The notes under the pieces: model-generated | Seen by the model: the letters and a program-made list of their open reading frames with translations, nothing else | What the model was told of the DNA's origin: nothing | Databases searched by the model: none | In this document: piece after piece, positions 1 to 8,145 of the stretch | Layout: the number at the start of each line of letters is the position of its first letter | Numbering within the stretch: the stretch's first letter is position 1 | Origin: Candidatus Villigracilaceae bacterium | Lineage (GTDB): Bacteria; Chloroflexota; Anaerolineae; Anaerolineales; Villigracilaceae | DNA length: 64,000 nucleotides | NCBI GenBank assembly: GCA_026645935.1 | Contig: JAPKMP010000005.1 | Span: 124,001-188,000, forward strand | Direction of reading: 5' to 3' | Translations under genes and position numbers: made by a program

Positions 1-95
1 CAGAAACTCCGACGCAGGTCATCATTCCGCCCACCGACACGCCAATACTGACGCCATTCCCGACCGATACACCAACTGAAACGCCGACGCCATAG
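1..95 (+). CDS. C-terminal end of a Thr/Pro-rich protein (5' truncated)
   Basis: Reading frame 3 is open from the first base and ends at TAG 93-95. Its last 30 residues are almost entirely Thr, Pro, Asp and Glu (it ends TDTPTETPTP). Similar low-complexity segments appear in other exported proteins of this window, so it is probably the tail of a surface or membrane-anchored protein. Nothing of its functional domain is visible. It shows that the gene directly upstream of rpoC here is not rpoB. Confidence 0.6.
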   Translation, partial: ETPTQVIIPPTDTPILTPFPTDTPTETPTP

Positions 96-181
96 CATGA
101 GAATCGGATGAAGAAAATGTTTGGGAGGCAGGACCAGATCCAGGTCCGGGACGAGGCGTGGATTCTTCATTGATTAAGACC

Positions 182-210
182 TTGACTCAAACTCCCTGAA
201 TCCATATAAT
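182..210 (+). promoter_or_regulatory. Sigma70-type promoter of rpoC
   Basis: A -35 TTGACT (182-187) and a perfect -10 TATAAT (205-210) are separated by exactly 17 nt. Transcription would start near 217, giving a leader of about 135 nt before the preferred GTG start of rpoC. It lies in the spacer after the upstream stop codon, so rpoC probably has its own transcript. Confidence 0.8.
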
Positions 211-244
211 AGTCCTGTTGGATGTAAAAAACGAGATAACACCA

Positions 245-290
245 GCAAGCGCTTGAGAAAAATACTCAAAGCGCTTGCATTTGTTTGTCT
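245..290 (+). terminator. Terminator-like hairpin in the rpoC leader
   Basis: The arm GCAAGCGCTTGAG (245-257) pairs with CTCAAAGCGCTTGC (265-278), leaving one bulged A and a 7-nt AT-rich loop. A T-rich stretch, TTTGTTTGT, follows. It lies downstream of the predicted start of transcription and upstream of the GTG start, so it could be an attenuator or an RNA-stabilising leader structure rather than the end of the upstream gene. Confidence 0.55.
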
Positions 291-340
291 CTGGAGCGTG
301 TCACCTACACGCTCTTTCGCGCGAACGAGTTTATCTTCTT

Positions 341-356
341 AGGAGAGGATCCAGTG
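341..356 (+). promoter_or_regulatory. Ribosome binding site that sets the rpoC start
   Basis: AGGAGAGG at 341-348 lies 5 nt before GTG at 354-356, in frame with the ORF listed from TTG 285. The TTG has no SD and sits against the leader hairpin. The protein beginning at 354 has the usual beta-prime N-terminus (..[11 protein letters not shown]). Confidence 0.75.
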
Positions 357-3300
357 GAAACCAAGGGATTGACTGCACTCCGTATCAGCCTTGCCTCCCC
401 CCAAACGATCATGTCCTGGTCGTACGGTGAGGTGCTGAAACCTGAAACCATTAACTACCGCCGCCTGCGCCCCGAAAAAGACGGCCTGTTTTGTGAAGCG
501 ATTTTTGGACCCACCCGCGACTGGCAATGCTACTGCGGCAAATACAAGAACCCCCGCTACAAAGGAATCGTCTGCGATAAGTGCGGCGTCGAAGTGACCC
601 GCTCCTCCGTGCGCCGCGAGCGCATGGGTCACATAGCGCTTGCCTCCCCTGTGGCACACATCTGGTACACCCGCCGCATCCCGTCGCAGATGGGCATGCT
701 GTTGGATATTTCCCGCCGCAACCTGGACCGGGTGCTTTACTTCGCCCAATACATCGTCACCTACGTGGACGAAGAGGCCCGCAAGAAAGCCCTCCAGCGA
801 CTCGAAGATGAGATCACCGTTTCCGAACGCGAGCAGGCTTCGGAGATCAACAACAACATCGTAGAGGTCAAGACCAAACGCGACGCCAGCATCGCCGAGT
901 TGAAGCAGAAGCAGGCCACGCTCGAGCAAGGCTACGATGAAGGCATTGCCGAACAGCTCGACCCGATCATCAAAGAAGGTCAGAAACTGGAACGCATGCT
1001 CCAGGATCAGATGGGCGAGTTTGCCAAGAAAGCCATTGTCTTCGATAAGACCGGCGAAAAGATCGTGGATGCCGGCGATAAGATCGCCAGCAAGCACATC
1101 ACCCTGATCCAGAAGACCGTGCAGAAACAACTCGAGTCTCTCGAGAACGAGTTGAAGGACAAGCGCCAGGCTGAGATCGAAGAACTGAAGGCCAAAGCCG
1201 CCACGATCAAAGCGCAAGCCGACACCGAAATGGAAGCCCTGCGCAATCAATTGGATTCGCAGACCACGGTTTCCTCGAACCAGTCCTCACGCCTGCGCGA
1301 TGAATTGCTCGAACTGCGTCCCTTCACCTTCCTGAGCGAGATTCGCTACCGCGAGTTAAAACAGCGCTGGGGTCAGGTCTTCCGCGCCGACATGGGCGCC
1401 GAAGCCTTCTACGATGTGCTCGACCGCCTCGACCTTGACAAACTTTCTGAAGAGCTCTGGCACGAAGTGAAAACCACCAAGAGCAAGCAGAAGCGCAAGA
1501 AAGCCACCACCCGTTTGAAAGTGGTTGAAGCGTTCAAGCGTTCCGGCAACCGCCCCGAGTGGATGATCCTGACCGTGCTTCCTGTCATCCCGCCCGACCT
1601 GCGCCCGATGGTTCAGCTCGATGGCGGTCGCTTTGCCACGTCCGACCTAAACGACCTGTATCGCCGCGTGATCAATCGCAACAACCGCTTGAAGAGGTTG
1701 CTCGAACTCGGCGCGCCGGATGTCATCATCCGCAACGAGAAGCGCATGTTGCAGGAAGCGGTCGACTCCCTGATCGATAACAGCCAGCGCGGTAAGGCGC
1801 TCTCCCGCCGCGGACGCCGCGAACTCAAGTCTCTGAGCGATATGCTCAAAGGCAAGAAGGGACGCTTCCGCCGCAACCTGCTCGGCAAGCGTGTGGACTA
1901 CTCGGGCCGCTCTGTGATCGTGGTCGGTCCGCAACTCAAATTGAATCAATGCGGTCTTCCCAAGAGCATGGCGCTCGAACTTTATCGTCCGTTCGTGATC
2001 GCGCGACTCGTGCAGAATGGCTATGCCGCCAACGTGAAAGGCGCCCGGCGCCTGATCGAACGCAACCGCCCCGAAGTGTGGGAAGCGCTCGAAGGCGTGA
2101 TCGGCGACCGTCCCGTATTGTTGAACCGCGCTCCCACCCTTCACCGTCTCGGTATTCAGGCGTTCGAGCCTATCCTGATTGAAGGCTCAGCGATTCAATT
2201 GCATCCGCTCGTTACCACCGCCTTCAACGCAGACTTTGACGGCGACCAGATGGCGGTTCACGTTCCGCTTTCCCAGAAGGCGGTTCAGGAAGCACGCGAT
2301 TTGATGCTCGCTTCCAAGAACCTGCTCAAACCAGCAGACGGTGAGCCGATCATCTCGCCGTCCAAGGACATGGTGTTGGGTGTGTACTATCTCTCGATGG
2401 AACAGAAAGCCAAGCACCGCGGCGATGGGCGCGCCTTTGCCGATATGGACGAAGTGGAACTTGCCTACGCGCTCGACCAGGTCGAAGTGCATTCCGAGAT
2501 CAAACTGCGCGCCAATACCTGGTACGACGAAAAAGGCAAACGCCTGGCGGAGCCGCAGACCCGCGTCATCGACACAACCGTTGGTCGCGTATTATTGAAC
2601 CGCATCCTGCCCGAGGAAGTCCAGTTCGTCAACAAGAAACTGGACAAGGGCGGCGTGAAGGACTTGATCGCCGAAGTCTACGAACTGTGCGGGCAGGAAG
2701 TCACCACCAATGTGGCTGACCAGGTCAAGAGCATCGGTTTCGAGTTTGCCATGAAATCAGGCACCACACTGGCAGTCGCCGATATTTCCATCCCGCCGGA
2801 ACGCAAGCCGATCATTGACGAAGCGCTTAAACAGGTCGAAGTGGTCCAGCGCGACTTCCGCCGCGGTCTGTTGACCGAACAGGAAAAGAACGAACGCGAG
2901 ATCCAGATCTGGCAGGAAACGACAGACAAGGTCGGCGACGCCGTAAAAAAGCACATGGATCCCGACGGGAATCTATCCACCATGGCGACCTCCGGCGCGA
3001 CAAAGGGTGGTTTCTCCACCATTTCGCAGTTGGCGGGTATGCGCGGTTTGATGGCTGACCCCTCCGGTCGTATCATCCCCATGCCGATCCGCTCGAACTT
3101 CCGTGAAGGGCTTACCGCACAGGAATACTTCATCTCAACTCACGGCGCGCGCAAGGGTCTTGCCGACACCGCGCTCCGCACCGCGGACGCCGGTTACCTC
3201 ACGCGACGTCTCGTGGACATTGCTCAGGACATTATCATCAATGAGCACGATTGCGGCACACGCGATGGCGTATGGATCCGCAAGGCGGACGATGTTGCGG

Positions 3301-4607
3301 GCCAATCGATGCAGGTGCGTATGTACAGCCGCCTCGCCGCCGACCGCATCCTCGACCCGAAGACCGGCGAAGTACTGGCCGAACCGGACGATGTGATCAC
3401 CCATGAAATGGCCCGCGTCATTACATTTGCCGGCGTGACGGAAGTCAAGGTCCGCTCGCCGCTGACCTGCGAACTGGATCACGGCATTTGCGCCAAATGT
3501 TATGGCATCGACCTCGGTCGCGGTGTGATGGTTGAACTCGGCTCGGCAGTCGGCATTGTCGCCGCCCAGTCCATTGGTGAGCCGGGCACACAACTTACGC
3601 TCCGTACCTTCCACACAGGCGGTGTGGCATCCACAGGCGCCGCGGACATCACGACCGGTCTCCCGCGCGTCGAGGAAATCTTCGAAGCGCGCAAGCAGCC
3701 GAAGGGCGAAGCGGCGGTTGCCGAGATCAACGGCGTGGTCCGCGTGCAGCAATCCGAGAAATATGCGGACATGCGCGAAGTCCACATCGAACATGCCGAA
3801 ATGGTGCACGATGAATATGCCATCCCCGAAGACTGGAAGATCATGGCAAAGGACGAATCGGAGGTTCAGGCTGGCGACATCCTCGCAACGAAGGATAAAG
3901 CCACCATTGTTTCCCAACACGGCGGTCGTGTTGCCGTGGAGAAAAAAGACCGCAAGGTGATCGTCTCCTATGAACAGCGCGAAGAAGTCGTCATGGACAT
4001 CCCCAACACGTCGCGCATCCTCGTACGCGACGGCGCGCATGTGGAAGCCGGGCAGCCGCTGACCGAAGGCTCGCTCAATCCGCACCGCATCCTCAAGATC
4101 CAGGGACGCGACGCCTGCCAGATGTATCTCATGACCGAAGTGCAGAAAGTGTATCGCTCGCAGGGTCAAAACATCCACGACAAACATTTCGAGGTCATCA
4201 TCCGCAAGATGTTGAGCAAGGTGCAGGTCACCCGCCCCGGCGACACCAAATACCTGCCCGGCGATGTGGTCGACCGCCTCGAGATCCGCAAACAGAATGA
4301 AGCGTTGATCGCGGAAGGAAAACAGGCGGCTCGCTTCAGCGAAGTCCTGCTCGGCGTGACCAAGGCTTCCCTCTCCACCGACTCCTTCCTCTCGGCTTCT
4401 TCCTTCCAGCACACCATCAAAGTGCTGGCTGGCGCCGCCATTGGTTCCACCACCGACCCGCTCTTCGGCTTGAAGGAGAACGTCATCATCGGCAAACTCA
4501 TCCCGGCAGGGACGGGCTTCATCCACGGGCGTTTCACCCAGCCCGGCGAGGAACAACCCGCTTCAGACTCGGCCGAAGAAATTCCGCCAACCACAGCGGC
4601 AGACTAA
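354..4607 (+). CDS. rpoC: DNA-directed RNA polymerase subunit beta-prime
   Basis: This is the largest catalytic subunit of RNA polymerase and forms the active-site floor and clamp. Counted from GTG 354 the protein has about 1417 residues. The N-terminal zinc-binding Cys set is C59, C61, C74 and C77 (CYC..CDKC). The catalytic magnesium loop NADFDGD lies near residues 625-631, and a second Cys cluster ([11 protein letters not shown]) marks the C-terminal half. Between about residues 145 and 310 is a long Lys/Glu/Gln-rich, heptad-like segment inserted in the clamp region, which I read as a lineage-specific coiled coil. The TTG at 285 gives a longer version, but the SD supports 354. The gene has its own promoter and terminator and is not next to rpoB, because the preceding ORF is a Thr/Pro-rich tail. 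The identity is certain; only the start codon is open. Confidence 0.98.
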   Translation: METKGLTALRISLASPQTIMSWSYGEVLKPETINYRRLRPEKDGLFCEAIFGPTRDWQCYCGKYKNPRYKGIVCDKCGVEVTRSSVRRERMGHIALASPVAHIWYTRRIPSQMGMLLDISRRNLDRVLYFAQYIVTYVDEEARKKALQRLEDEITVSEREQASEINNNIVEVKTKRDASIAELKQKQATLEQGYDEGIAEQLDPIIKEGQKLERMLQDQMGEFAKKAIVFDKTGEKIVDAGDKIASKHITLIQKTVQKQLESLENELKDKRQAEIEELKAKAATIKAQADTEMEALRNQLDSQTTVSSNQSSRLRDELLELRPFTFLSEIRYRELKQRWGQVFRADMGAEAFYDVLDRLDLDKLSEELWHEVKTTKSKQKRKKATTRLKVVEAFKRSGNRPEWMILTVLPVIPPDLRPMVQLDGGRFATSDLNDLYRRVINRNNRLKRLLELGAPDVIIRNEKRMLQEAVDSLIDNSQRGKALSRRGRRELKSLSDMLKGKKGRFRRNLLGKRVDYSGRSVIVVGPQLKLNQCGLPKSMALELYRPFVIARLVQNGYAANVKGARRLIERNRPEVWEALEGVIGDRPVLLNRAPTLHRLGIQAFEPILIEGSAIQLHPLVTTAFNADFDGDQMAVHVPLSQKAVQEARDLMLASKNLLKPADGEPIISPSKDMVLGVYYLSMEQKAKHRGDGRAFADMDEVELAYALDQVEVHSEIKLRANTWYDEKGKRLAEPQTRVIDTTVGRVLLNRILPEEVQFVNKKLDKGGVKDLIAEVYELCGQEVTTNVADQVKSIGFEFAMKSGTTLAVADISIPPERKPIIDEALKQVEVVQRDFRRGLLTEQEKNEREIQIWQETTDKVGDAVKKHMDPDGNLSTMATSGATKGGFSTISQLAGMRGLMADPSGRIIPMPIRSNFREGLTAQEYFISTHGARKGLADTALRTADAGYLTRRLVDIAQDIIINEHDCGTRDGVWIRKADDVAGQSMQVRMYSRLAADRILDPKTGEVLAEPDDVITHEMARVITFAGVTEVKVRSPLTCELDHGICAKCYGIDLGRGVMVELGSAVGIVAAQSIGEPGTQLTLRTFHTGGVASTGAADITTGLPRVEEIFEARKQPKGEAAVAEINGVVRVQQSEKYADMREVHIEHAEMVHDEYAIPEDWKIMAKDESEVQAGDILATKDKATIVSQHGGRVAVEKKDRKVIVSYEQREEVVMDIPNTSRILVRDGAHVEAGQPLTEGSLNPHRILKIQGRDACQMYLMTEVQKVYRSQGQNIHDKHFEVIIRKMLSKVQVTRPGDTKYLPGDVVDRLEIRKQNEALIAEGKQAARFSEVLLGVTKASLSTDSFLSASSFQHTIKVLAGAAIGSTTDPLFGLKENVIIGKLIPAGTGFIHGRFTQPGEEQPASDSAEEIPPTTAAD

Positions 4608-4610
4608 TTC

Positions 4611-4646
4611 AAAAAACGCCTCGGAATTTCATCCGGGGCGTTTTTT
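4611..4646 (+). terminator. Rho-independent terminator of rpoC
   Basis: AAAAAACGCCTCGG (4611-4624) pairs with CCGGGGCGTTTTTT (4633-4646) across an 8-nt loop. It begins 3 nt after the rpoC stop codon. The A-tract upstream makes it potentially bidirectional. Confidence 0.9.
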
Positions 4647-4678
4647 GTCACCGGCGTCGTAGAACAATTTGAATTTAT

Positions 4679-5572
4679 ATGAAACGAGTCAGTAAAAAAC
4701 CGGAAGGACAGTCCACTCGCGGAAAGACCGCCGATAACCGGCTTCGGCGAGTCGACAACTTTCTCCTTCTTTATGAACCCTCGCTTCTCTCACGGACCGA
4801 TGGCCTGTTTGCCGAGTCCCTGTTCGTGGATCTCGGTTATGGCTTTGATCCGCGAACCACGCTCGAAAGTGCATGGCGTTTCAGAAGATCGAATCCAAAT
4901 CTAAGAATCCTGGGCGTGGAAATAGACAAGAAACGGGTGGAAGCGGCGCATCCCTTTGCAGATGAAAAAACATTCTTTCGACTTGGCGGCTTCAATCTGC
5001 CTTTGCTATCCGGCGAGACGGTGCGGCTCATCCGCGCCTTCAACGTTTTGAGACAATATGAAGAAAAAGATTTCGCTCCCGCCTATGAGCGGCTCGCGGA
5101 ACACGTCCTCCCCGGCGGCTTGATGATCGAAGGGACATCCACGCCGTTTGGAAATGTTTGGTCCGCCAACCTGGCTCGCCGTAGGGATGTCATTCTGAGT
5201 GGCGCCTTGGGCCACGATGAATCTCCGTCCCAGTTGAAAGAGACCCTTCAGCCATTTGCTGGCTCCCTCAAGGTGACAAATGAATGGACGTTCGAGGCGT
5301 TGATCTTCTCCACGAATTTCCACTCCGGATTCGACGTCGAAGAGTTCCAAACCATCCTGCCGAAGAATTACATCCATTGCGTGGTAAGGGGCGAGCCGAT
5401 TTATGATTTCTTCGAAGCATGGAAACGCTCCGCATTGGAGGCGGCATCCGCAAGGACGTTTGGATTGAAACAATGGTTCACAGCCTCGGCCGAATCGCTC
5501 TCAAAAAAAGGATTCGAACTTGACCTTCATAAAAAATGGCTGGGCAAGGGGTATTTGATCTGGCATCGATAG
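4679..5572 (+). CDS. Class I SAM-dependent methyltransferase-like protein
   Basis: The 297-residue protein is probably cytoplasmic, with a basic N-terminus. The segment FVDLGYGFDP near residues 48-57 fits the glycine-rich SAM-binding motif I. ILGVEIDKKRVEAA, about 25 residues later, fits motif II with its acidic ribose-binding residue. A region with hydrophobic strands (VLPGGLMIEGTS) resembles the later core strands of a Rossmann methyltransferase. The substrate cannot be read from sequence. It stands alone between the rpoC terminator and the SH3-type lipoproteins. ATG 4679 is the first start in frame, and no strong SD is visible. Confidence 0.75.
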   Translation: MKRVSKKPEGQSTRGKTADNRLRRVDNFLLLYEPSLLSRTDGLFAESLFVDLGYGFDPRTTLESAWRFRRSNPNLRILGVEIDKKRVEAAHPFADEKTFFRLGGFNLPLLSGETVRLIRAFNVLRQYEEKDFAPAYERLAEHVLPGGLMIEGTSTPFGNVWSANLARRRDVILSGALGHDESPSQLKETLQPFAGSLKVTNEWTFEALIFSTNFHSGFDVEEFQTILPKNYIHCVVRGEPIYDFFEAWKRSALEAASARTFGLKQWFTASAESLSKKGFELDLHKKWLGKGYLIWHR

Positions 5573-5621
5573 GGAACATTCGTTTGAAAGAGGGCGTCTT
5601 TGGCAAAGAGAAAGGAATTGT

Positions 5622-6536
5622 ATGCGCCAACTTTCTGATCGCCGCTTTGTGTTTTTACTCTTTTTGTTAGGGGGTTTTGCCTGTGTCATCCCAGACGTGA
5701 TGATGCCGGGGACCGACCCGATTCGTACCGCCGCCGCGCAAACTGTGATCGCGGACCTTACTCAAGCCATTTCTGAACCGGGGGCTTCCGCCCAACCCGC
5801 CTCAACCTCGACTGTTGTGGTTGTCTCTCCCACGTGGACGCCCTCTCTCACTCCTACCATCACACTGACCGCCACCCCGGTTTTCACTCCTACAGCGCTC
5901 ATTCCCCAGATCACCGTTTCTGTTGATACAAATTGCCGGATAGGACCCGGGCGGGTGTATCCACGAGTGGGAGCCTTGTTGGTGGGTGAGATCGCTGAAG
6001 TGTACGGGCGCGACCCGACAGGCAGGTATTGGTATATTCGCAATCCCGACAAGGCCGACGGATATTGCTGGGTCTGGGGTGAATATGCCATATTGACCGG
6101 GGCTTATCTTTACTTACCGGTTTTCACACCTCCGCCCACGCCAACCCCCACCTTCACGCCCACTGTCACTATTACACCCACACTTCAACCGAATTTCACC
6201 CTCGCCTATCAGGGCAGCGATTTCTGTTCAGGTTGGTGGATGGAGGTACGTGTAAGGAATTCAAGTTCGGTAACATTTCGCTCTATGGAGTTCGATATCC
6301 GTGATTTGGTCGCAGGTCAAAAGTTAATCGCCCTCAGCGACGGTTTCGCCAATGTCGACGGCTGTTCGGCAATAACCACAAAGGATATCCTCGCTCCCGG
6401 CGATGAGTTTGTCATCAGTTCTCCGATATTCCCCTATGATCCGACTGGAAATGAAATGGCCGTTCATTTGACTTTATGCAGTCAGCCAAGCCAGAAGGGA
6501 GATTGCGTGAAGCGAAATATAAAATTTACCCCATAG
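5622..6536 (+). CDS. Exported SH3-type domain protein with Thr/Pro linker (copy 1)
   Basis: The 304-residue protein starts with a hydrophobic segment ending in GGFAC, a poor but possible lipobox. A Thr/Pro-rich linker covers about residues 60-95. The next 55 residues (CRIGPGRVYPRVGALLVGE ... YCWVWGEYA) have the pattern of a bacterial SH3 domain, a fold often found in cell-wall-binding proteins. A second Thr/Pro linker leads to a C-terminal domain of about 120 residues with four Cys that I do not recognise. AAAGGA lies just ahead of ATG 5622. The next gene has the same architecture and shares the SH3 region, so the pair looks like a tandem duplication. A role at the cell surface is inferred; the function is unknown. 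Confidence 0.8.
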   Translation: MRQLSDRRFVFLLFLLGGFACVIPDVMMPGTDPIRTAAAQTVIADLTQAISEPGASAQPASTSTVVVVSPTWTPSLTPTITLTATPVFTPTALIPQITVSVDTNCRIGPGRVYPRVGALLVGEIAEVYGRDPTGRYWYIRNPDKADGYCWVWGEYAILTGAYLYLPVFTPPPTPTPTFTPTVTITPTLQPNFTLAYQGSDFCSGWWMEVRVRNSSSVTFRSMEFDIRDLVAGQKLIALSDGFANVDGCSAITTKDILAPGDEFVISSPIFPYDPTGNEMAVHLTLCSQPSQKGDCVKRNIKFTP

Positions 6537-6564
6537 CCTATATAATAAGCGCAAGGAAACCATT

Positions 6565-7503
6565 ATGCCCCGATCCTGGAAGCTGTTTTCTCCCGTCATC
6601 GTGCTTGCAATGTTCGCATGTGCATTGCCCGGCATTGAACTGTCAAATTCTGATGCGGTCAGCACCTCGGCGGCGGAAACCGTCATTGCGGGGCTGACCC
6701 AGAATGTGACCGACACCCTTACGCCCACGTCCGCTCCAACCCTCACCCGCACATTCACGCCGACACTGATATACCCGACCGCTCGTTTTCCTAGCGAAAC
6801 CCCCACCATTACCTTCACGCCACAAACGGGAACGCCATCCTTTCAGCCCACAAATGAGTTCACGAACACGTTGACGCCTGGCATTGTCATGATCAGTGTG
6901 ACGCGCCCCACGCATTGCCGCACCGGGCCGGGAAAATCGTTCGAGATCGTCGGCTCGCTGCTGGTCGGCATGAAAGCCGCCGTGATTGCGCGCGACCCGA
7001 CAAGCCAGTATTTCTACATCGACAATCCCTACGTTTTCACGGATTATTGCTGGGTATGGGGAGAGTATGCGGAGTTCGAGGGTGATCCAATCCTGCTTCC
7101 CGCTTTTACGCCGCCGCCCACGCCGACCTCCACAGCGACCCTTCCCCCAACGCTGAACTTCAAATTGAAGGGAAGCGGATTCCAATCGTGCAGCGGCGCA
7201 TTCTGGATGAACCTCGAGATCACCAGTGAGAGCCAGTACGTGTTCGAATCTTTGCTTGTCAGCCTGCTGGATACGGATAGGAATATCACCCGTACACTCG
7301 CCACGGACAATTTTGTCGCCGCCATCGGCTGTGACGGGTTGAGCGTCAACGATAAGATCCCGAATGACACTGCCGTTCTCATCAGCAGCGCGAAGTTCAA
7401 TTACAACTTCAAGGGAAATTTGATGCGCGCCAGTGTCACGGTCTGCACCAAAGACGGTCAGCAGGGAGCCTGCACAACGAAGGAAATCCCGCTGACGCCG
7501 TAA
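6565..7503 (+). CDS. Exported SH3-type domain protein with Thr/Pro linker (copy 2)
   Basis: This 312-residue paralogue of the preceding gene has the same order: hydrophobic leader with a possible lipobox (AMFAC), the motif AAETVIAGLTQ (copy 1 has AAQTVIADLTQ), a Thr/Pro linker, an SH3-type domain (CRTGPGKSFEIVGSLLVG ... YCWVWGEYAEF), a second linker and a Cys-containing C-terminal domain. AAGGAAA precedes ATG 6565. It begins 28 nt after copy 1 and ends 5 nt before the convergent stop of the next gene. The copies have diverged most in their linkers. Cell-surface location is inferred and no catalytic residues are apparent. Confidence 0.8.
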   Translation: MPRSWKLFSPVIVLAMFACALPGIELSNSDAVSTSAAETVIAGLTQNVTDTLTPTSAPTLTRTFTPTLIYPTARFPSETPTITFTPQTGTPSFQPTNEFTNTLTPGIVMISVTRPTHCRTGPGKSFEIVGSLLVGMKAAVIARDPTSQYFYIDNPYVFTDYCWVWGEYAEFEGDPILLPAFTPPPTPTSTATLPPTLNFKLKGSGFQSCSGAFWMNLEITSESQYVFESLLVSLLDTDRNITRTLATDNFVAAIGCDGLSVNDKIPNDTAVLISSAKFNYNFKGNLMRASVTVCTKDGQQGACTTKEIPLTP

Positions 7504-7508
7504 GCAGG

Positions 7509-7925
7509 CTATTCTCTTTTTCGTCGAATCAAGAAGAAGGGCAGGAGCAGAAGCGGAATGGAAATCAGCAAGCCGATCAAACCGCCGATGCCGAACACGC
7601 CGCCAATGGATGCGATGGCATACTCGGCATTATCGATCGTGTCCGTACTTCCATCCGAAAAATAACAAGTGATCTCAACAGTGTGGCCGCGTGTGCCGGA
7701 TGGACTCGATGTGGTGGGTGTGGACGCGCCCTCTTGCAGTGACGTGCTTTCCGCGCTGGGGCAGTACATGGCGACGGCTATCTTCTCGGTAAGATTGGGG
7801 ACGGCAAACAACGCGGGACCGATCATAAACGTTGTTACGAATAAGATCCCGCTGGAAACGAGACAAAGCAAAATCCACGCAATGACTCGTGCGATCCAGA
7901 CTTCTTTAGATGTGTTCAATTTCAT
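7509..7925 (-). CDS. Small membrane protein, unknown function
   Basis: The 138-residue protein has two hydrophobic segments, one near residues 12-40 and one near 105-132. They flank an extracytoplasmic part rich in Ser and Thr with two Cys, and a basic RRKRE tail follows the second segment. AAAGGTG lies 5 nt before the ATG on the minus strand. It is convergent with the SH3-type lipoprotein gene and divergent from gyrA. I do not recognise a family. Confidence 0.6.
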   Translation of the reverse strand: MKLNTSKEVWIARVIAWILLCLVSSGILFVTTFMIGPALFAVPNLTEKIAVAMYCPSAESTSLQEGASTPTTSSPSGTRGHTVEITCYFSDGSTDTIDNAEYAIASIGGVFGIGGLIGLLISIPLLLLPFFLIRRKRE

Positions 7926-7992
7926 GGGGCACCTTTGATGACCTTTATTTTACAACTTCTTTTGATTTTGGAATCATCCAAAAGTGCGGGGC

Positions 7993-8021
7993 TTGACGCA
8001 TCTCCTCTTTCCCCGTAAGAT
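7993..8021 (+). promoter_or_regulatory. Probable promoter of gyrA
   Basis: TTGACG (7993-7998) and TAAGAT (8016-8021) are 17 nt apart, in the spacer between the divergent membrane protein gene and gyrA. Transcripts would carry a leader of about 120 nt that includes the inverted repeat at 8061-8128. Confidence 0.5.
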
Positions 8022-8060
8022 AAACCCCGTAATAGAACATTAATTCACCACAAAAATTTT

Positions 8061-8128
8061 ACCGCAAAGCATGCCAAGCGCGCGAAGAAGTATATTTTTT
8101 TCTTTGCGACCTTAGCGTTCTTTGCGGT
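8061..8128 (+). repeat. Imperfect inverted repeat in the gyrA leader
   Basis: Two 27-nt arms (8061-8087 and 8102-8128) are imperfect inverted copies. Both outer ends read ACCGCAAAG when oriented alike, followed by CCAAG/CTAAG-type cores. The loop is a 14-nt T-rich stretch. The element ends 5 nt before the AAGGA of gyrA. The CTTTGCG/TTAGCG wording resembles repeat families I know as dispersed in many bacterial genomes; whether this genome has other copies cannot be seen here. Confidence 0.7.
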
Positions 8129-8145
8129 TCAAAAAGGATTTTTTC

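Noticed and set aside
3135-4556. 473-residue minus-strand ORF opposite rpoC
   Set aside because: It mirrors the GC-rich codon pattern of rpoC, has no SD or recognisable domain, and the plus strand encodes a certain gene.
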